Source: Membranipora membranacea
Lineage: Eukaryota; Bryozoa; Gymnolaemata; Cheilostomatida; Membraniporidae
NCBI GenBank assembly: GCA_914767715.1
Contig: OU612073.1
Span: 16,678,001-16,742,000 of the forward strand
Length of the DNA: 64,000 nt
Direction: 5' to 3'
Shown here: positions 13,801-28,800 of the stretch, in pieces
Numbering within the stretch: position 1 is the stretch's first letter
Layout of the letters: every line of letters starts with the position of its first letter
Made by a program: the position numbers and the translations under genes
Notes under the pieces: model-generated
The model's input: only the letters and a program-made list of their open reading frames with translations
What the model was told of the DNA's origin: nothing
The model's database searches: none

Positions 13801-16800
13801 ACAAATTGAAGAGACAATAACATCAAGTGCGAAGTCATATACTTTTCACATCTCCCCATAGAATGTAGATAGATAGCTTAACTATTACAGCACCTAGAGT
13901 ACATTAACAGGGCAGTAAAAGGAGTACGACCTAACCACCCACCCTTAGGTTCAGGCATCAATCCACATAATATAAGGATAAGTTAGCCTGTAACGATTTG
14001 TAATTAGCCAGCTTGTATCATTGATTGGAGTATGATGAGCAATTCCCACTGCGATGGCATACTATGCTAGCTTATTAGGCTAAATACGATATGAGATTCG
14101 ATATCTATATTAGTATACAGTACAAACGTATGATGGTACAGGCAATCCTACAGGCGGAGGCAGGCAAAACTGGAAACAAGCCGAACACCAAGCTGTAGAC
14201 GCTACACAAATCAAACTGTAATCCATCTAGCTCAATACTGTTCCTGACTTGTCAATTAAGCACTGAAGGACCACCACATTACCCCCCTGATAGTAATTAC
14301 CATTGAGACAGAAGAGAGAGGTCCTCTCTCTCCCTCTCTCTCTCTCTCTCTGGAGGCATGTTACCTTACCTAATATAAGATGTGAAGTTGAGGAGTAGAT
14401 TCTCTAGACTGATAAAGCCTAGTTAGCAAACAGTAAAGCTGTTTGTTGACTGGGTATGCGTGTGTACAAACATCTGAAGGAAGTGACAGTTCAGTCTGAT
14501 AATGTAGCCTAATAGATAGTACAGTTGCTAATGGATGTATCAGTGTTAGAGTTAATGAAATGGTGAGAAAGATGACAGTTTTGAAGGTTGTATAGGAAGC
14601 CAACTAATGATTATAGTGATATGTGTATGTATGTTGTCAGTGGTAGATCAGTGAGAAAATAACCTACGTGCTCGTGCTTAATGCGCTGGAACCTCGCGGC
14701 TTCAAGAATTTCCTGATGGGTGTGAATTCTGACTCCATTTTCAAGATTCAAGTTTTCTTTCGTTCAGCAGACAAAATAATCCAAAGCAAAACAAACCGAA
14801 TCTACACACTGCTCCTTTCAACGCATTCCACAATAAAATGTCCGTGTGTTGCTTAGCAGTGGAACTCACAAATGCTGGCAAAATGAATATTTAGTGTATG
14901 ATTGTGCTGGATTGGTAAATGGTAAGGCATTGCGATATACGCATGGCTGAACCGAGTTAGCGTATAACATACATCAATCAACCAACTGGCTCATTTCCAA
15001 TTCATAAATCATTCATTAAATCTGTTGCAATTAGGGAGTTGTGTGTACTTTGCCTGATAGTTTGGCTTGTATTCTTACTAATGGCTGTTCAGCTGTATGC
15101 AAGGAGTATGTGCCAATGCGAGTGAAATCATCTCTACATGCAAGTAAAGGCTAATGAATTCATTTTTAATTTCAATGAATGACATTGTTGACAAGTTATG
15201 GAAAGTGTGGCGAATCAGCACACACCCAAAATCAAAAGACACACCTAGCGCATATCATAAAATATCAAACTAGAAATTTCAATCGTTTAAATTTTTCATA
15301 TTTCATTCAGGTATGTTAATTCCGGTTGTTTTCTCTGTTGATGCAGATTGTGAGCGTGTCCAAGCCAACTCTACCGCAAACGGACAGCCCACCATAGAAC
15401 CGTAGACTCATTAAATTTCAATCATAGAATATTTAAATTCACGGTACAACCTAACAACTCCAGGTTTTAGTTACCATACCCATCTTCGTGCCCACACTCG
15501 ATAAGAACTAAACCTAACTCGACGAACCTAAACATGGTGACTGAGCCTCTACAATGATACAGACTGCGAAGTTGGTGAGGAGAAAGATAGTTGATGTGCA
15601 AAGAGGAAGAGTAATGTCGTATTACCGAGACGGCCCTTTCACTTGTGGTTACACAGTTTCGATCTGATCTTCAGTAAACTCTCGTTAAATGACATATTTA
15701 CTTCTCTTTGTCTCGACATCTAACTTAGCATGATAAATTTATATGTAAGCCCCTACGACTAAACCTCAAAGACTTGTTTGACCTCTGTTTTTTTTGTCTC
15801 CGTTATCATGCAGAGATTAACCTACTGATATGCATAATCTGTCAGATTATCTAATGTCTTCTAATGACGTGATTGGCAGAAAAAGGTAGCCAATCCCTGA
15901 CAGTTTTACTGTTATATGTGAGACACTTCCTGCTTAGTGTACTCATACACTTTCACATTGGCAACTGATGGTTTCATTTGACAAATTTTAATCTTGTGTT
16001 GAGAGAGGTTTTCCTCTCGACCTTTAGAAGTCCTTGGTGATAGATCATATTGGTTACGTCTGTGACTCAAAGATTAATCACAGTGTTTTTATTTGCTTTC
16101 CGTATCCGTTGTTTATGTGAGAGGAAATGTTTCACAACATGATGTGTCACCTGCATCACCTATATGGATTTTTTGCCAGTATGAGCCCTGAATGATTTCA
16201 GGAGTTCCGCACAATAAGTATTAGTAAGTTATACTTTGTATCATGTTAGCGACATAAGCATGAAATGATAAACTCACCTAATTGGATAGGTCTTCGGGTT
16301 CAGCACAACGTCGCACCTACAAAAACAAGATGGAGATGCTAATATAACTTAAATATGTATTCATAATAAGCATGACAGTAGAATAGTTATGAATAGAGTT
16401 ATGAGGAAAGTTTTGACAACAGCTTTTCACTTTTTAAGGCGATAATTTATAAACTAATTTAATTTGACAAGTGTAATTATAATTTTGTTTATAACAAAAT
16501 GAAATATGAATGGAATGGGATGGAAGTTTGCCCACTCAATATAATGTATAGCCTGTACCATTCTCTCCTGCCCCGAGGTATTCCATATGGAAGCACTAGA
16601 TTAATTATTTATAAGTGAGCTTGATAAGTCTGGTAGACAGCTTAGTGTTCTGTAACACCATCTCAACCCAGACTACCGGAATTTACAGGGAAAAAGAGGA
16701 TCTTTTTGAGAGATAAAATGACTCAGCTTTATGGTTTATAAAAATGTGATGAGATCTATTTGTGATTCAGAGAGGGAGAAATCAAGTACAATAAATATAA

Positions 16801-19800
16801 ATGTAACAATAAATTAATCATAAAACCTGTAGGAAAAACTGCAAAAATAAACTCAACAGACCTTGTAATGATGAGAACCAGAACAGAAAGACCCAAATAT
16901 AGACTCAGTAGAAGTGGATGATGTTCTGTTATCAGTTTATCACTAATCTGGATACATAATCCTGGATGGATTGACGATTAGCAAAAAATGATCAGTGATA
17001 ATATGTTCAAGGCCTAGATATCCTATTTCCTGTATTACCAACATTGTCACGGTGTTAGGTAATTAGTGTAATACATATAGTAATAAATTATACTATAATA
17101 TGATTAGTAATCGAGTTTGGATAAACCCTGTTGCTGATTAGCTCCTGGTCTCTGCCCTTGCATCATGTTATTGGTCTATGGTTCAATCATGATCAAAGAA
17201 CAAAAATAAGGTATGGCTTATCACCCCCTAAATCTCGTTCATCATAACTGTTGTTTTGATGACCCTTGACGTCATCAATAGTAATGTTATGGCATTAAAT
17301 CCATGCCGGATGAGGTAAGGAGAGAGTGAGAATGGAATGAGATGAGATGGTGTAATTATTATATCCTCTCTCAGTATGTTCAGTTTACAGGAGATATACC
17401 ACTCCCTTTTTATCTGTTATAATGCTGCGTTTTTGTCCGTCAGACTATTGATATAGGTTCCTTTTTGCGCAGATTTGTGACTGACTTTGGTTGAGATTAT
17501 CCCAGCCAATTATTGTGATACCCGAGACTAGCAAGCTTCTGTTAAGGAAGTGGGGTGATGATGTGCAACTTACAACCTACAGCCTTACATCCTTGCTGCT
17601 TACAAAGAGCATATGTTGAGAGCAATGAGTTGTCCAACTCCTTCTATTGACTAAACGTTCTAACTCCAGTGAGTTATCCGCTCTCAGATTTGGCAAAAAC
17701 AATGAATCCCGTAAAGTATTGGGCTTGCTACAAATCAAAGCCTCACCAATCCTCGAAGACATCGTCATCTCCTTCCATTTCAATAACAACCTCAGGAATA
17801 AAACTGTCTCCATGAAAGGGTGATAATTCAAAGACCAAATGCGATAAACTGGCTGGTAGACAATATATACTCACTGCTTCTTTCTCCTCTGACTGAGAGT
17901 AGAAAGCTGCCGATATGAGACACATGACACGATGACGTCGCTGTCAACCTCTGATAGACTAGTCCCGAGTGTATCCTCATATAGATTTATCTCACCACGA
18001 CTCCTCTTACACATAGAGAACAGCGGGCAGCAGAACATGATGCCAGGCAGCATAAATGTCACAATAAAATTTACGAGTCACTTGGGGAAGAATGACACGC
18101 CGAGAATACCACCCACAGTCTCCAGATGGTCGCCTTAAGGGATGACAGCGCTAACAAGGTGCTCCCAATATCACCTCCACAGCTCATGGCTCATAAACTT
18201 GTATCAATGTAGTGTCGGTGTGGTCCAGTATAGCTATTCAATGTTTAGCTGTAATGCTGTTTGTCAGCCCAAACTGTTTGTCGCTGTCGTGATAAGATCT
18301 TGCTGTGTGCTTTTTATGTCAGCTAAGCTCAGCTTTATCCCAAAATCAACAAAGAGAATCTCTCTAAATCCTGGTGTATCATCTAATAAATCAGCAATAA
18401 GCCAGAAGTTGAAGTTTCTTTCTGGCCGCTAGCCATTCATTAGCAGAAGAAGTACAAATCAGATGATCAAAGAAAATTTAATCCACAGGTATTAATCCGT
18501 GTTCCGTTTGACAGCCTGGTCTAGACTAAACAGCAGTAGGCTACCCTGCAGACAGCGATCTCCCTTCAGGCTGATAACACTTTGACTCTCTGGACTGTCA
18601 GTGTGATTAGATGTTTGACAGGCTGACTCACAGGACCAATAAAAATGCTGGCAGAGTAAAACATGAGCAGCTATCAAACGGCAACCTGAGCCAAGTTCAC
18701 ATACAGACCACAAGCTCAGCCGTAGAGCTAACTACATTATAATTACACTCAGGTGGCTATTAGCCTTCATTACGGCAACAAAATAACAACTGAATAAATA
18801 AGTCAGAGCAAGGCAGCCATTAGATAAAAATTAATCTAAGATAATGACCATCTGATCATCCGAGATGCTACATTGTACTCAGTGCTGTAATAATTAGCGG
18901 CATCGGTGCAAATATTCTCATTTCCTGTCCTTATTTTTCAGCTTGTAATGCAACCGTACCGGCACGAGCCATGACATAAATTGTTTATAGTTGCCTCTGA
19001 GTTCCATATCTGAGGGTCCCAGGAGATCCGGTTAGACACTCTCCATCAGGTGGGGCATAGGATCATATTGTGGCCTCCAGATGAAGCCAGATAAAATGAT
19101 GGGAGAGTATCATAAGGTTCACTGGCTATACCAGAGTAGGTGGAGAGGATTGTATTGTGTGATTATACAGGTGATCAACCTGAAAGTTTCACTAGAAAAC
19201 TCACAACCACAATGATAGCGTATGAAGCCCCTTAATTCCATGAAAACACAATTGATCACGCAGATCAATACACGCTTCCCCTCAATTTTGTGATAATTGC
19301 AGGAACTGGAACCTTTTGATCTTGACTGAATTCTATAGAGGAAACTGACAGAGAAAAGCGAACGCATGAGAATTAAGTTTCCATGATGATGAGGAACAAA
19401 GAACTGAGATACAAAATTACAGCGAGTACGAGAGGTCAAGTTCAGCAAAGAATGTCCATTTCCTAGGAGATGTCATGCTTAGCTTCAACTGACGCGAGAA
19501 TTTGAAATCCTTTGTGGAGTTGTCCGTCAGCTGCAAAGGAGCCATTTTGTAGAATAGAAAGCAAAATAATAGATTTGGTCGGCTAGAAACGTTCCATTGC
19601 ACTAGCTGGGTGCCGATGCCACATGGGATGCCCTCCAAACCCAGATAGATATCATAGATAGAAACAGCATCGACCTTAGTTATTATAACATACATACATC
19701 TCTTAAGATCAGTAGTCCGGAATGGAGTTGGATCTCATCATATACCACCCTTGATGCTGAGAATCGGCTGTGATTCAGTGTAAAAATATTTTAAGGTGGG

Positions 19801-22800
19801 ATACTAATGACTTTTAGATTTACTAAATATTGACCAGTTTGAGATAAGAACGCACAAGATGAAAAGGTTTGAGAACTTTTCCATTTGAAGACTTTGACAT
19901 CGTTACATTAGCTGGCAAAGCTGCCATAGTGACATGGTGACATTCAGACCCTAGTCAAAACAAAATCATCGAAAAAAACAGGATACGAAAAGAAACACAA
20001 AACACATGCCACATTCCTGTGAACGGATGATCTATCCCAACGTTTTTGCAGAATGGCCAAAGTATAAAATCATACCTGCATCTGTCACACTTTGATGGCT
20101 GATAAAAGGACAGCATAGCGGTCCGCTGCTTTCCTAACTGTCTTTGTAAAAAGATTACAAAGCTAAACCTTGATTTCACTAGAAGCAGTCTTGCCTCTTT
20201 ATTATCTTGTAGGTATATGTTTAATGCTACAGTTAGAACTGGAAACTACAGAGATTGTTCTACTTGACAGAGTCTTCAGATGATAGATATTGTCTATAAG
20301 CTCATTATTCAATAACTTTCAATATTCAGGCACACAATGTCAGCCTTTCAGATATCAATCCTCATAATTGACTAACAATCATGGTTAATAAGCAGAAGGA
20401 ATTTGAGTTTCATTCATTCTCTAAATATCTCTTTCAATCTGAAGAAGAGCCAACACCAATTAATCTCTTTTAGTCTTTTCATTCACATATCATAGTGGCA
20501 CAAAGTAAGAATGCATGTATGGATAACCAATACATCAATATTTTATATACAGTTTGTCGAATGGCTTAGTAAATTTATATTGTTTTATAAAAATAGAGTC
20601 AACTTGGCCTTGTTAGACCACAACACATTCATGAGAATGCTATGTGGCACATTCTTCTATGATACTAATTAAACCACTCACGTGATGTGCCTAAACCTGT
20701 ATTTCACTCAATACAGTTTTCACCTCATATACAATATCAACAATCAATATTAAGAGTTGCCTTCCCTTGTTTATTGAGGAGACAACTATTTCACTATCTA
20801 AGAATTGGGCTGATCAAGGAGTTTATGGATTATGGCCAGCCTATTGGTATGTTTACATGTTATCTGTTCATCCAATAAATAAGACAATTCTTTAAGTAGA
20901 GACTTACACCAACTAAATTAGTGACTGTACGTTCTGCTTATGTTCAACGTTGTTTGGTTCATATCTTTGGGAATTATAAGTTATTGCCGAGTCGCTGTCG
21001 GATCACTGTCAGTGTCTCAGTCTCACACAATTTATGACAGCTACTAAGGGGCAATTTTTTTGTGCCCACCAACAATGAGCAGCACTGTCAGTAGATGCAA
21101 GATGAGGCGTAATAATACTCTAAGGTGAGCATCTGTCATACTCATCGGGCCACTGGTACAGTAATAAACATAAGACCCTCTTATACAAATCTAGTCTGCA
21201 TTTCTCATGTCTTCACATGGACTTAAATGGTGTCACTACCATCTCCTCCCATCCCCTCCCATCCGCTTCTTTCTCCCTTCCAAACTTTCCCACTCAAAAA
21301 TCAGCAATATACTGTTGGTAGCTCTTCAACTCATAATGTGGAAAACTAGGAGATAAAAGCCATCAGAAGCAAATGCAGGGTAAGACTTTGACCATGTTTG
21401 ATCCAGTTTGCATTCATTTTTTTTGTGCACCTTCCACTAATAAGCTGCATACCAAAAGCATATTTGCCTGCGGCTGATCAGTGGGTTGGGGAAGCGATTC
21501 AAAATGCAGGTAAACTGTCTAGGTAAACAGGTCTAGGCAGGGAGTGTGGGACATAACTCCTTGGTCTAGGCAAGACCACCCAACCGGTTCCTTGGAACAA
21601 CATATAATGTCATCAAAACAGCTTGGTACTGATTTTAGTATCAGCATTGTTATTCCTTTCAGTCTCATAACTCCATTCAATTTATATTCAGATTTAATTA
21701 CTACTATGATCAGTGTAATGATTTCAAAATTGTTTTTAGCCTTTGACAGCATGGCTATAGTAGTCTTTAGATCTGTCAGTTTTGGTGTCAAATTCATGTC
21801 TAGTTGAAATGCAAGAATATGTTATATCTGATAATAATGCAAGTGGGCTCAATCAAGTCGGCATTGTTGATACAGTGCAAAACTGTTTCAAGCAGCTTTT
21901 AAATAAGCACTAGAAAAGTACTGCACGAGACAACTCGGTGGCTTGTAATTAAGATATGCCGGAAACCAAGCACCTCAAAAGCGTCGTCCATTCATTCTGA
22001 GAGTTAGAAGCAGAATCGATAATTATCTACTCGCTACCTTTTTAAAAAACAAAAGAAGTGCAGACACCGACTTCATTGTTTTTTGCTTACTGAACAAACT
22101 GAATGAATTCTATCTAAATGTTTACTATCACTGTATACACTGCTCATCAATATTTCAGAATAATTTGCATTCATTACAAATTCTATCCATCCTGGGTCGG
22201 TGTGAAAACTTATGAATGGAATCGGTACTGAGGAAAAGAGGTTTTAACCTGTTGAGGAGACTGTAATTGTTTACTAGTAGCACTTTTAAAGAATAGGTTG
22301 AAGAAAGTCCTAGCAGAGTGAAAGCCTGTTAAATGGTCCCATTGAGACATGAGTTTAGTACAAAACAAAATGCTTCAGGCCCAAAAGCCATTATAGCTAG
22401 ATACACTATTAGAGGGCTTTGGGTGCATCCTGGGTATTTGACCTTTCACACAAGCATTTTAATATAAAGACTGATATCAAAGTTTCTGGTAGAGATCTAG
22501 TAGATGACCTCAGTGATTTGCGGTTGACTTCACTGATCTCATTATAGACAGACAGCTCCCAATGATCCACATGCTGAGTGGATTGGAGGTGTGATCCTGT
22601 GACCTTCTAGAAGATCCTAAGACCTTAGGATCCCGCTCTCTATACTCACTGACCACATAAAGCCAATTATTGGTTTGATACTTGTCCATGCTAATCTCAC
22701 GGTCCTCTGTCCCTTCAAGGTCCCCTGTCCCCACCAGGTCTTCTGTCCTCACAGGTTTCCCTGTGCCCACAAGGTGTCCTGTCCACTCGAGGTCCCCAGT

Positions 22801-25800
22801 TCCAAGACATGTATGGCAAATATTGCAACCAATCAACTACAGAACCCTATTACATCTTATTTCCCTGGAGAGTTGGTACAGGCTACACTCACTGCTCGAT
22901 ATACAGCACATCAGACTCTTGGCCCCCCCCTTCCATTGCCCCCCCCCCCCCGCTTTCGGCCTGGGCAGAGTATTATCGTATAAGAAAATGGTACTCACGT
23001 GTTACACTTGAAACAGATTTGATGGTAGCTTAGTCGTCCCCACTTTACTTTATCCCTAGACTTGACAGTAAAGCCACATACAGGACATTTGTCTCTTGAC
23101 ATGTGATGATCTATCAACAAAATACATTCTACATTTATAGTGAGTGAGCTACATTCAAAAACAGTATAGAGCTTAGCCCGTCACAAATATCTTATACGTC
23201 ATATTGATATTCGTCATGATTATGTGAGTTTGAGGGATGCCGAAAAGTGTTGTTGGCCAAGCCCTACACTGCACTGAGATTGTGGCGGGCTGTAATACTG
23301 TCATGTTCCTTGTGTGTCATATCATGAACTTCGCTTAAGTTTTGACAGCCGTCTGCTCTGCTGAAGAGTACAATCAGATGTTGCATAGAGGTCATCATAA
23401 ATCATAAATATTAACACCCAGTCGATATATGCAAGACAAAACAAAACTGGTTCTTGACAGTGACACAGTTGAAAAGTTTTTTTTTAGGCTCCCACAATAA
23501 ATGTAGAACATCTGTAAAAACCATAGTCAAATTCTGGCCATGGTATTTACAGATGTTCTACTACCAGGAGGCCATCCTATAGGAAAGTGGAAACTGGAAA
23601 CAAGGCATCAATTATACTGAAGTTTCTCATCAATTATGTGAGATGACATAAACACAAATCCCTCGAGATATGGATAATTATTTGGCTAGATTGGTCATCA
23701 AATCAACGTTGAAATCAAAACAACAAATCACTTCAAGTGTTATGGAAAATTAAAAATATCAAGTGAAACTCGAGAAATCGGTCACGCTAATGAAGATAGG
23801 CCTTAGGGTTTTCCCCAGTTTTTCTACAATTTGTCACCAAGATATTTATAGATTGCAGATTTGCAGAGTTTTTATCATCAACAGGAATATTCTGAGTGCC
23901 TGAATATATTTTTAGATTGAAAATCTTTATCAACTCCCTCAGTGATTACAAAGTTGACTAGGGTTTTACCAAAATTCTCTGGCGGCTATCCATAGGCAAG
24001 CTTTTTTCTTCGACATAATTGTTTTGACTGCCTTAATAATTATCATAACCACTGATAGAGGAACCACAAATAAGAGTCGATTTGGAGTTGCCCACCACTA
24101 TGCTAAAAGGATTGGAGCAAAAGAGTAAATCTACTTTCGGGCCCATATATGTTGCCTGTGAGTATCAAGAGTATATATAGCTGATCTTATACCATCAGAG
24201 ACTATGGATATGGGATATCTATAGTCTCTGTTACCATCTTGTTCTCTGATAAAGTTCCAACAGGAAGTAAAATAAGAATGACTCACCGATACTACCCGTG
24301 GAACATCTGAGTCTGGATTCTCTACTGAACAGAGAATCTTTGGTCGAATTACTTTTACTCTTTGATCCATTGTTACTCACTGCTCCTTCTGTAACATAAA
24401 TACAACATATGAGAAGAAGTGATGTTTGTGGAGGGGGGGGGGGTTGTGAAAGTATACGCTATGGTTCGTATACTAGATCAAGTTTAATCAAATTGCCTAC
24501 ATTCCAGTTGCTCCCGATCCACTGGTCAAGGCGTAGCCTGCGGCTTGACCAGTGGATCGGGAGCAACTCGGAATGCAGGCAAATGGACCAAACTTGGTCT
24601 AATCATATTCATATACCTATCTATGAAGACCCTAGTCATTGAAGCAATCTTTGAGGAAATATTTAACAAGGGGAAATCTTCTGGTAATTTTTTCCTGTTG
24701 CCTTGTAAGTTACTAAACTTGGTGTTCCTTCAATTAAAGTTCTGCATGAGTCACAGTATTATTCTTGGCCACAAGCAATGATAAAGCATGTGAAAAAAAT
24801 TGCATTGAGGCAGATATTTTTAACAATTTACATTGTTTGAGGATAAAAAAAAATCACCAGATATGTTCGTAAAGACCACATGAATTTTCTGTTGGGTTTT
24901 TGTTGAAGCTAAAGAGTAAGGCATAACGAAGATCTCGGCCAATTAACCTTACTCCATAGGCTAGGACCTATAAAACTAATTTTAGCCTATAGTTGGCTAA
25001 TGACTGAATATGACATCATAAAGCTGCCGCAGCAGATACCACCAGGGTTCTAACGTAACGTAACATAGTATTAAGAAACATTGTTTCCACTTAACTAATC
25101 ACCCTATTAAACTCGGCACACAGAAGAGTGTTATGTAACAAAACATTTAAGATCAGATTCAAATCAAAAACATCTGTTCCAGAGTGGGGATAATCCGCTT
25201 GAGTTACTTGGAGGTGAAAGTGAGGCAATGCTCAAGGCAGTGTCGCACAGAGGCGTACTGCAGTAGAGAGGGGAGTTATCACTACACTAGAAACCAACGC
25301 CCCTTCTCTTTAACTTTAAAACCAAATCGTCTTTCAAAATGCAAGAGACCATTAGTAAGGCCCATCATTATGGTTATGGAAGGGGGTAAATACGCTTGTG
25401 CTTCAGCTCCACTCCTAACATGTGCTTCTACTAACGCTATAACATGCCGTGTCAATGCTCTCTGCCATGAATAGACTATTGTGGAGATAGCGTACTTTCT
25501 CTAATTGTCAGACACCTGTCCCTAAGTGTACCTTAGTCGCCTGATTAGACTTGCGGTTAGAGATTTGTTGATCTCAATCAACTTATGACAACAATATTGG
25601 CAACAAATTAACAACATTGAAAATTATGCAGATACATTTATTTAATAATGGCCCAACCGCATTTTTTGCTACTTTTGTGGCGGCGGTGTCAACTTTCACT
25701 CAGATACCCAGTGAGTGAAATATGTTGGGAAAGTGATGTTCTCATGCATAAGGGTTTTTTACTTGGTATAGGTAGCTCAACTCTTTGGGTAGCTGCAGGT

Positions 25801-28800
25801 TTTCACAATCCTAACTGTATCCGCAATCATTTCATAACAATCTTATACCAAAAAAATCATTAGAACTCTTGTGACTCATGCAAGAGGTGAACTACTTAGA
25901 CCTCTCAGCCAATTGTCAAGTATTGTGATCAGACTAAACAAAGACAATGCCCATTTTTATGTGTTATCTCATCAGTGGACAACTGAATTGACCTTTTTAG
26001 GTAGGCCTGTTATTGAGCTTTTCACATAATGCAAATAGATCAATGACCTGGTCAGCCAGCACACCTGGTGACCATCTATAGAAAAGCTGCATTCGATCGA
26101 GTGGTTAGGTTAGAGGTAATTGAGAGGCGAAAGTTAATTGAGACGTACACAGTCCTTCAACATAACAGTACTGATTAAATGTCTGCAAGTCGACTCTCAG
26201 CTCTCAAATCTTTAGCTACAAGGGTGTGGGAAAAACGAAATTTTATCCTTGATGAAGGGTTTCATTTACATAATCAAAATTCAATTTGTAAATGGAAGTT
26301 TATCTACAATATCGCATCAGTGTAATAACACTGTCATCAGTCACTAGATCTATCTTCGCATTGTGATTCATGATAGAAAGAATGTCATGCCATTTAGTGT
26401 TGTAAGTTATAATCTGATTCTGATGGAATTCATCTTGTCAATCACTGCTTTCTACTTCCCTAATATGTGTTGGGTTAGCTACACTGAGTCAAGGACGGTA
26501 TATCCTATATCCTAGGGAAACCACTTGCTCCAGTTTGCTCTTGCATTTGGCACAGAAGAAGTCCACAAAATGAGTAATACAAAGCATAAGTTGCACAGTA
26601 ATTAGTGTGTTTCCATTGAAACTGCAGACAAACAGCAAGCCCATTCATAATTTCGCATACCTTCCTAGCCTAGCTATTTTTAACTTTGTGTGATGGCACA
26701 TGGGCAAAAGTAACCATATCACAAACCTTATGCCCATCCTTGCTCCACTCCTAACCTCGTATAGAGATGGATTAGGCATCATGCTATGGTATTTCCTTCA
26801 GATTTCAAGTGTTGTTGAGGTCATTCAAAAGACCAGAAAGGCCGCTGGTCTGAGTAAGTTTATTTTTACAGCAATGATCTTGACATATACTATGCCTACT
26901 ACAGAGAAGAGATACCTCGAAATGTGTATAGTAGGATAGTAACTTGATATTTTTGTAGGTAGCTGTTACATTCTGAAGACTTATGTTTCTGGTAACAGCA
27001 GACAGCACCCCTTGCCCTTAGATTCTCATACTGGTACCAGTTCTGTTCAGCTGGAGTACGCTGAGTACTTTTACTATACTCACAGGGTTAAAGAGTACCT
27101 TTACCATCGTTGAAAACCAGCAGTAGACCAATTTTATATGGGTTGAAAATTATTCCCTTGGATCAATATAATGCCAGGATGCTTAACTTTAATTCATCAC
27201 GATGATATATAGCCAGCTTATATGTAAAATATGTGTACTACATGTACTTCAATGTGGTAAGAAATAGGTCTTGTAAATTCCAATTTTTGGTGGACCAGAA
27301 GCCATATAGGCCATAAGACCATAATAGGAGATCAATGTAAGCCAAATGTATAGAACACATTGATTGTCCAGACAGTCTGTTTTAAACATCATTTATAGTC
27401 TTAGATAAATCGATGAGTTCTGTTAGATTCACTGAATCACACCAGAGTCAGATTTATGTATACTTTTCATGTCATCTTTCTGTAAACAAGTAAAACGCTG
27501 CTTTCTCAAGATATCATAATGAGACACTGTGTCAACAATGTAGGCTACTGATAAAAAGAGATAATTGCAAAATATGACACTCTGCGTCGCTCAACCTGCC
27601 GCACAAGCCGAGCTAAATCACTAATGCTTACTACTTCATTGATCTCATTATTTTGAGCTATCAACTGATCTCATTATTAAATCCAGAAGGGTACCGTTTC
27701 CGAGTGCTTTGACGCTGAATCTCACATTATGCAGTGGTGTCGTTACCATGGAAAGAGCTATTGTCCCTAAGAATATTGTTTAAACAGTGTCATTTTTCGA
27801 AATTCATGACACACCCAGGTCGATTGACAAATTTTTTTTTTCTCCCCATGTCCGTTTGGAGAATTCCTTATGTTTTCCATGTGTAGCCTTGTCATGGACT
27901 TTCCCGCAACTATGCTAATTGTATGACGGTACAGTGTGTTTGACTACTGACTGCAGCTGCAGTGTAAGCAGTTATTTTTTAAATTGACAAGATTAAATCA
28001 AATTATAGGCCTAAGTGTAACAAGACTGTCATACATTTAACCTAGATAGTCGGCATTCCATACTTTTTGAGAGCTGATCGATGAGCTAAGTTTCATAATA
28101 GTTTCTTTTTCCAAAACAAACACAGTGGGCCTATGCACATAGAGAGATGTTATGAGATGATGGAAATTTGATGAATTCAGATATTTTTCCTCTTGATTAG
28201 TTTTACATGAAAAAAACACACCGAAAAATGACGTTCGGCACTTCTCCCTGTCAAACATTTTTGAGCGGTGATTTGAAAGTATGATGGTGACATTGCTGTC
28301 TTGGCCTTGAAATGTGTCTGGTTTTCAGATCTGATATTCGTCCTCAGCCTGCCAACAACGCCACTCTCTGAGTTCTGGCACACCATCTCATTTCTCAAGC
28401 AGTTTTCCATCAATGCCTCCATGGCGTTACAGCTGATTTTCAAATGCCAAATCTCAGTTTGAGAGCCATAATGCTGTACGATCCAATATTTGCAATCAAT
28501 GATCTAATCAAGTGCCTAATTCAATCATTCAATAATGCGGTGAGCAGATTTTATCAAAAAGTATTTTCATGTAGAAATTTTATGATATGTCTGTTATATT
28601 GATCTTACATACAAGAATTACTCATTAAAACTTGGACAGAATTGACTAATAGAGCTGGGTTTCCAACCAAGGCTTGGATATATGTAACACAAGTACACTC
28701 TCTGCACAGAGAGATCTGTTAGTAATAGATGTGGGAGAATGTGGGCATGATCTATTAATTGTTTGATTGTTTACATCAAACCATGTCTGTTTTGTGGCAT

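Larger units (their letters stand above)
16317..22998. other. LIM gene intron
   Basis: Contains the 18-bp minisatellite at 22.7 kb and an exon-like minus-strand stretch at about 17.88-18.03 kb (EINLYEDTLGTSLSEVDSDV), which does not fit the LIM reading. Otherwise no gene seen. Confidence 0.5.

Noticed and set aside
14370-14603. Minus-strand ORF ending at a strong donor TTAG|gtaagg
   Set aside because: In the open frame the last codon before the donor is itself TAG, and the other frames contain stops. It also lacks LIM ligands at proper spacing.
17875-18062. Exon-like minus-strand stretch (KRSRGEINLYEDTLGTSLSE) with a good donor AAGCA|gtgagt
   Set aside because: It lies between two exons that must be adjacent to complete the LIM domain, and entering it in phase 2 gives a stop. 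Kept only as a possible part of another transcript.
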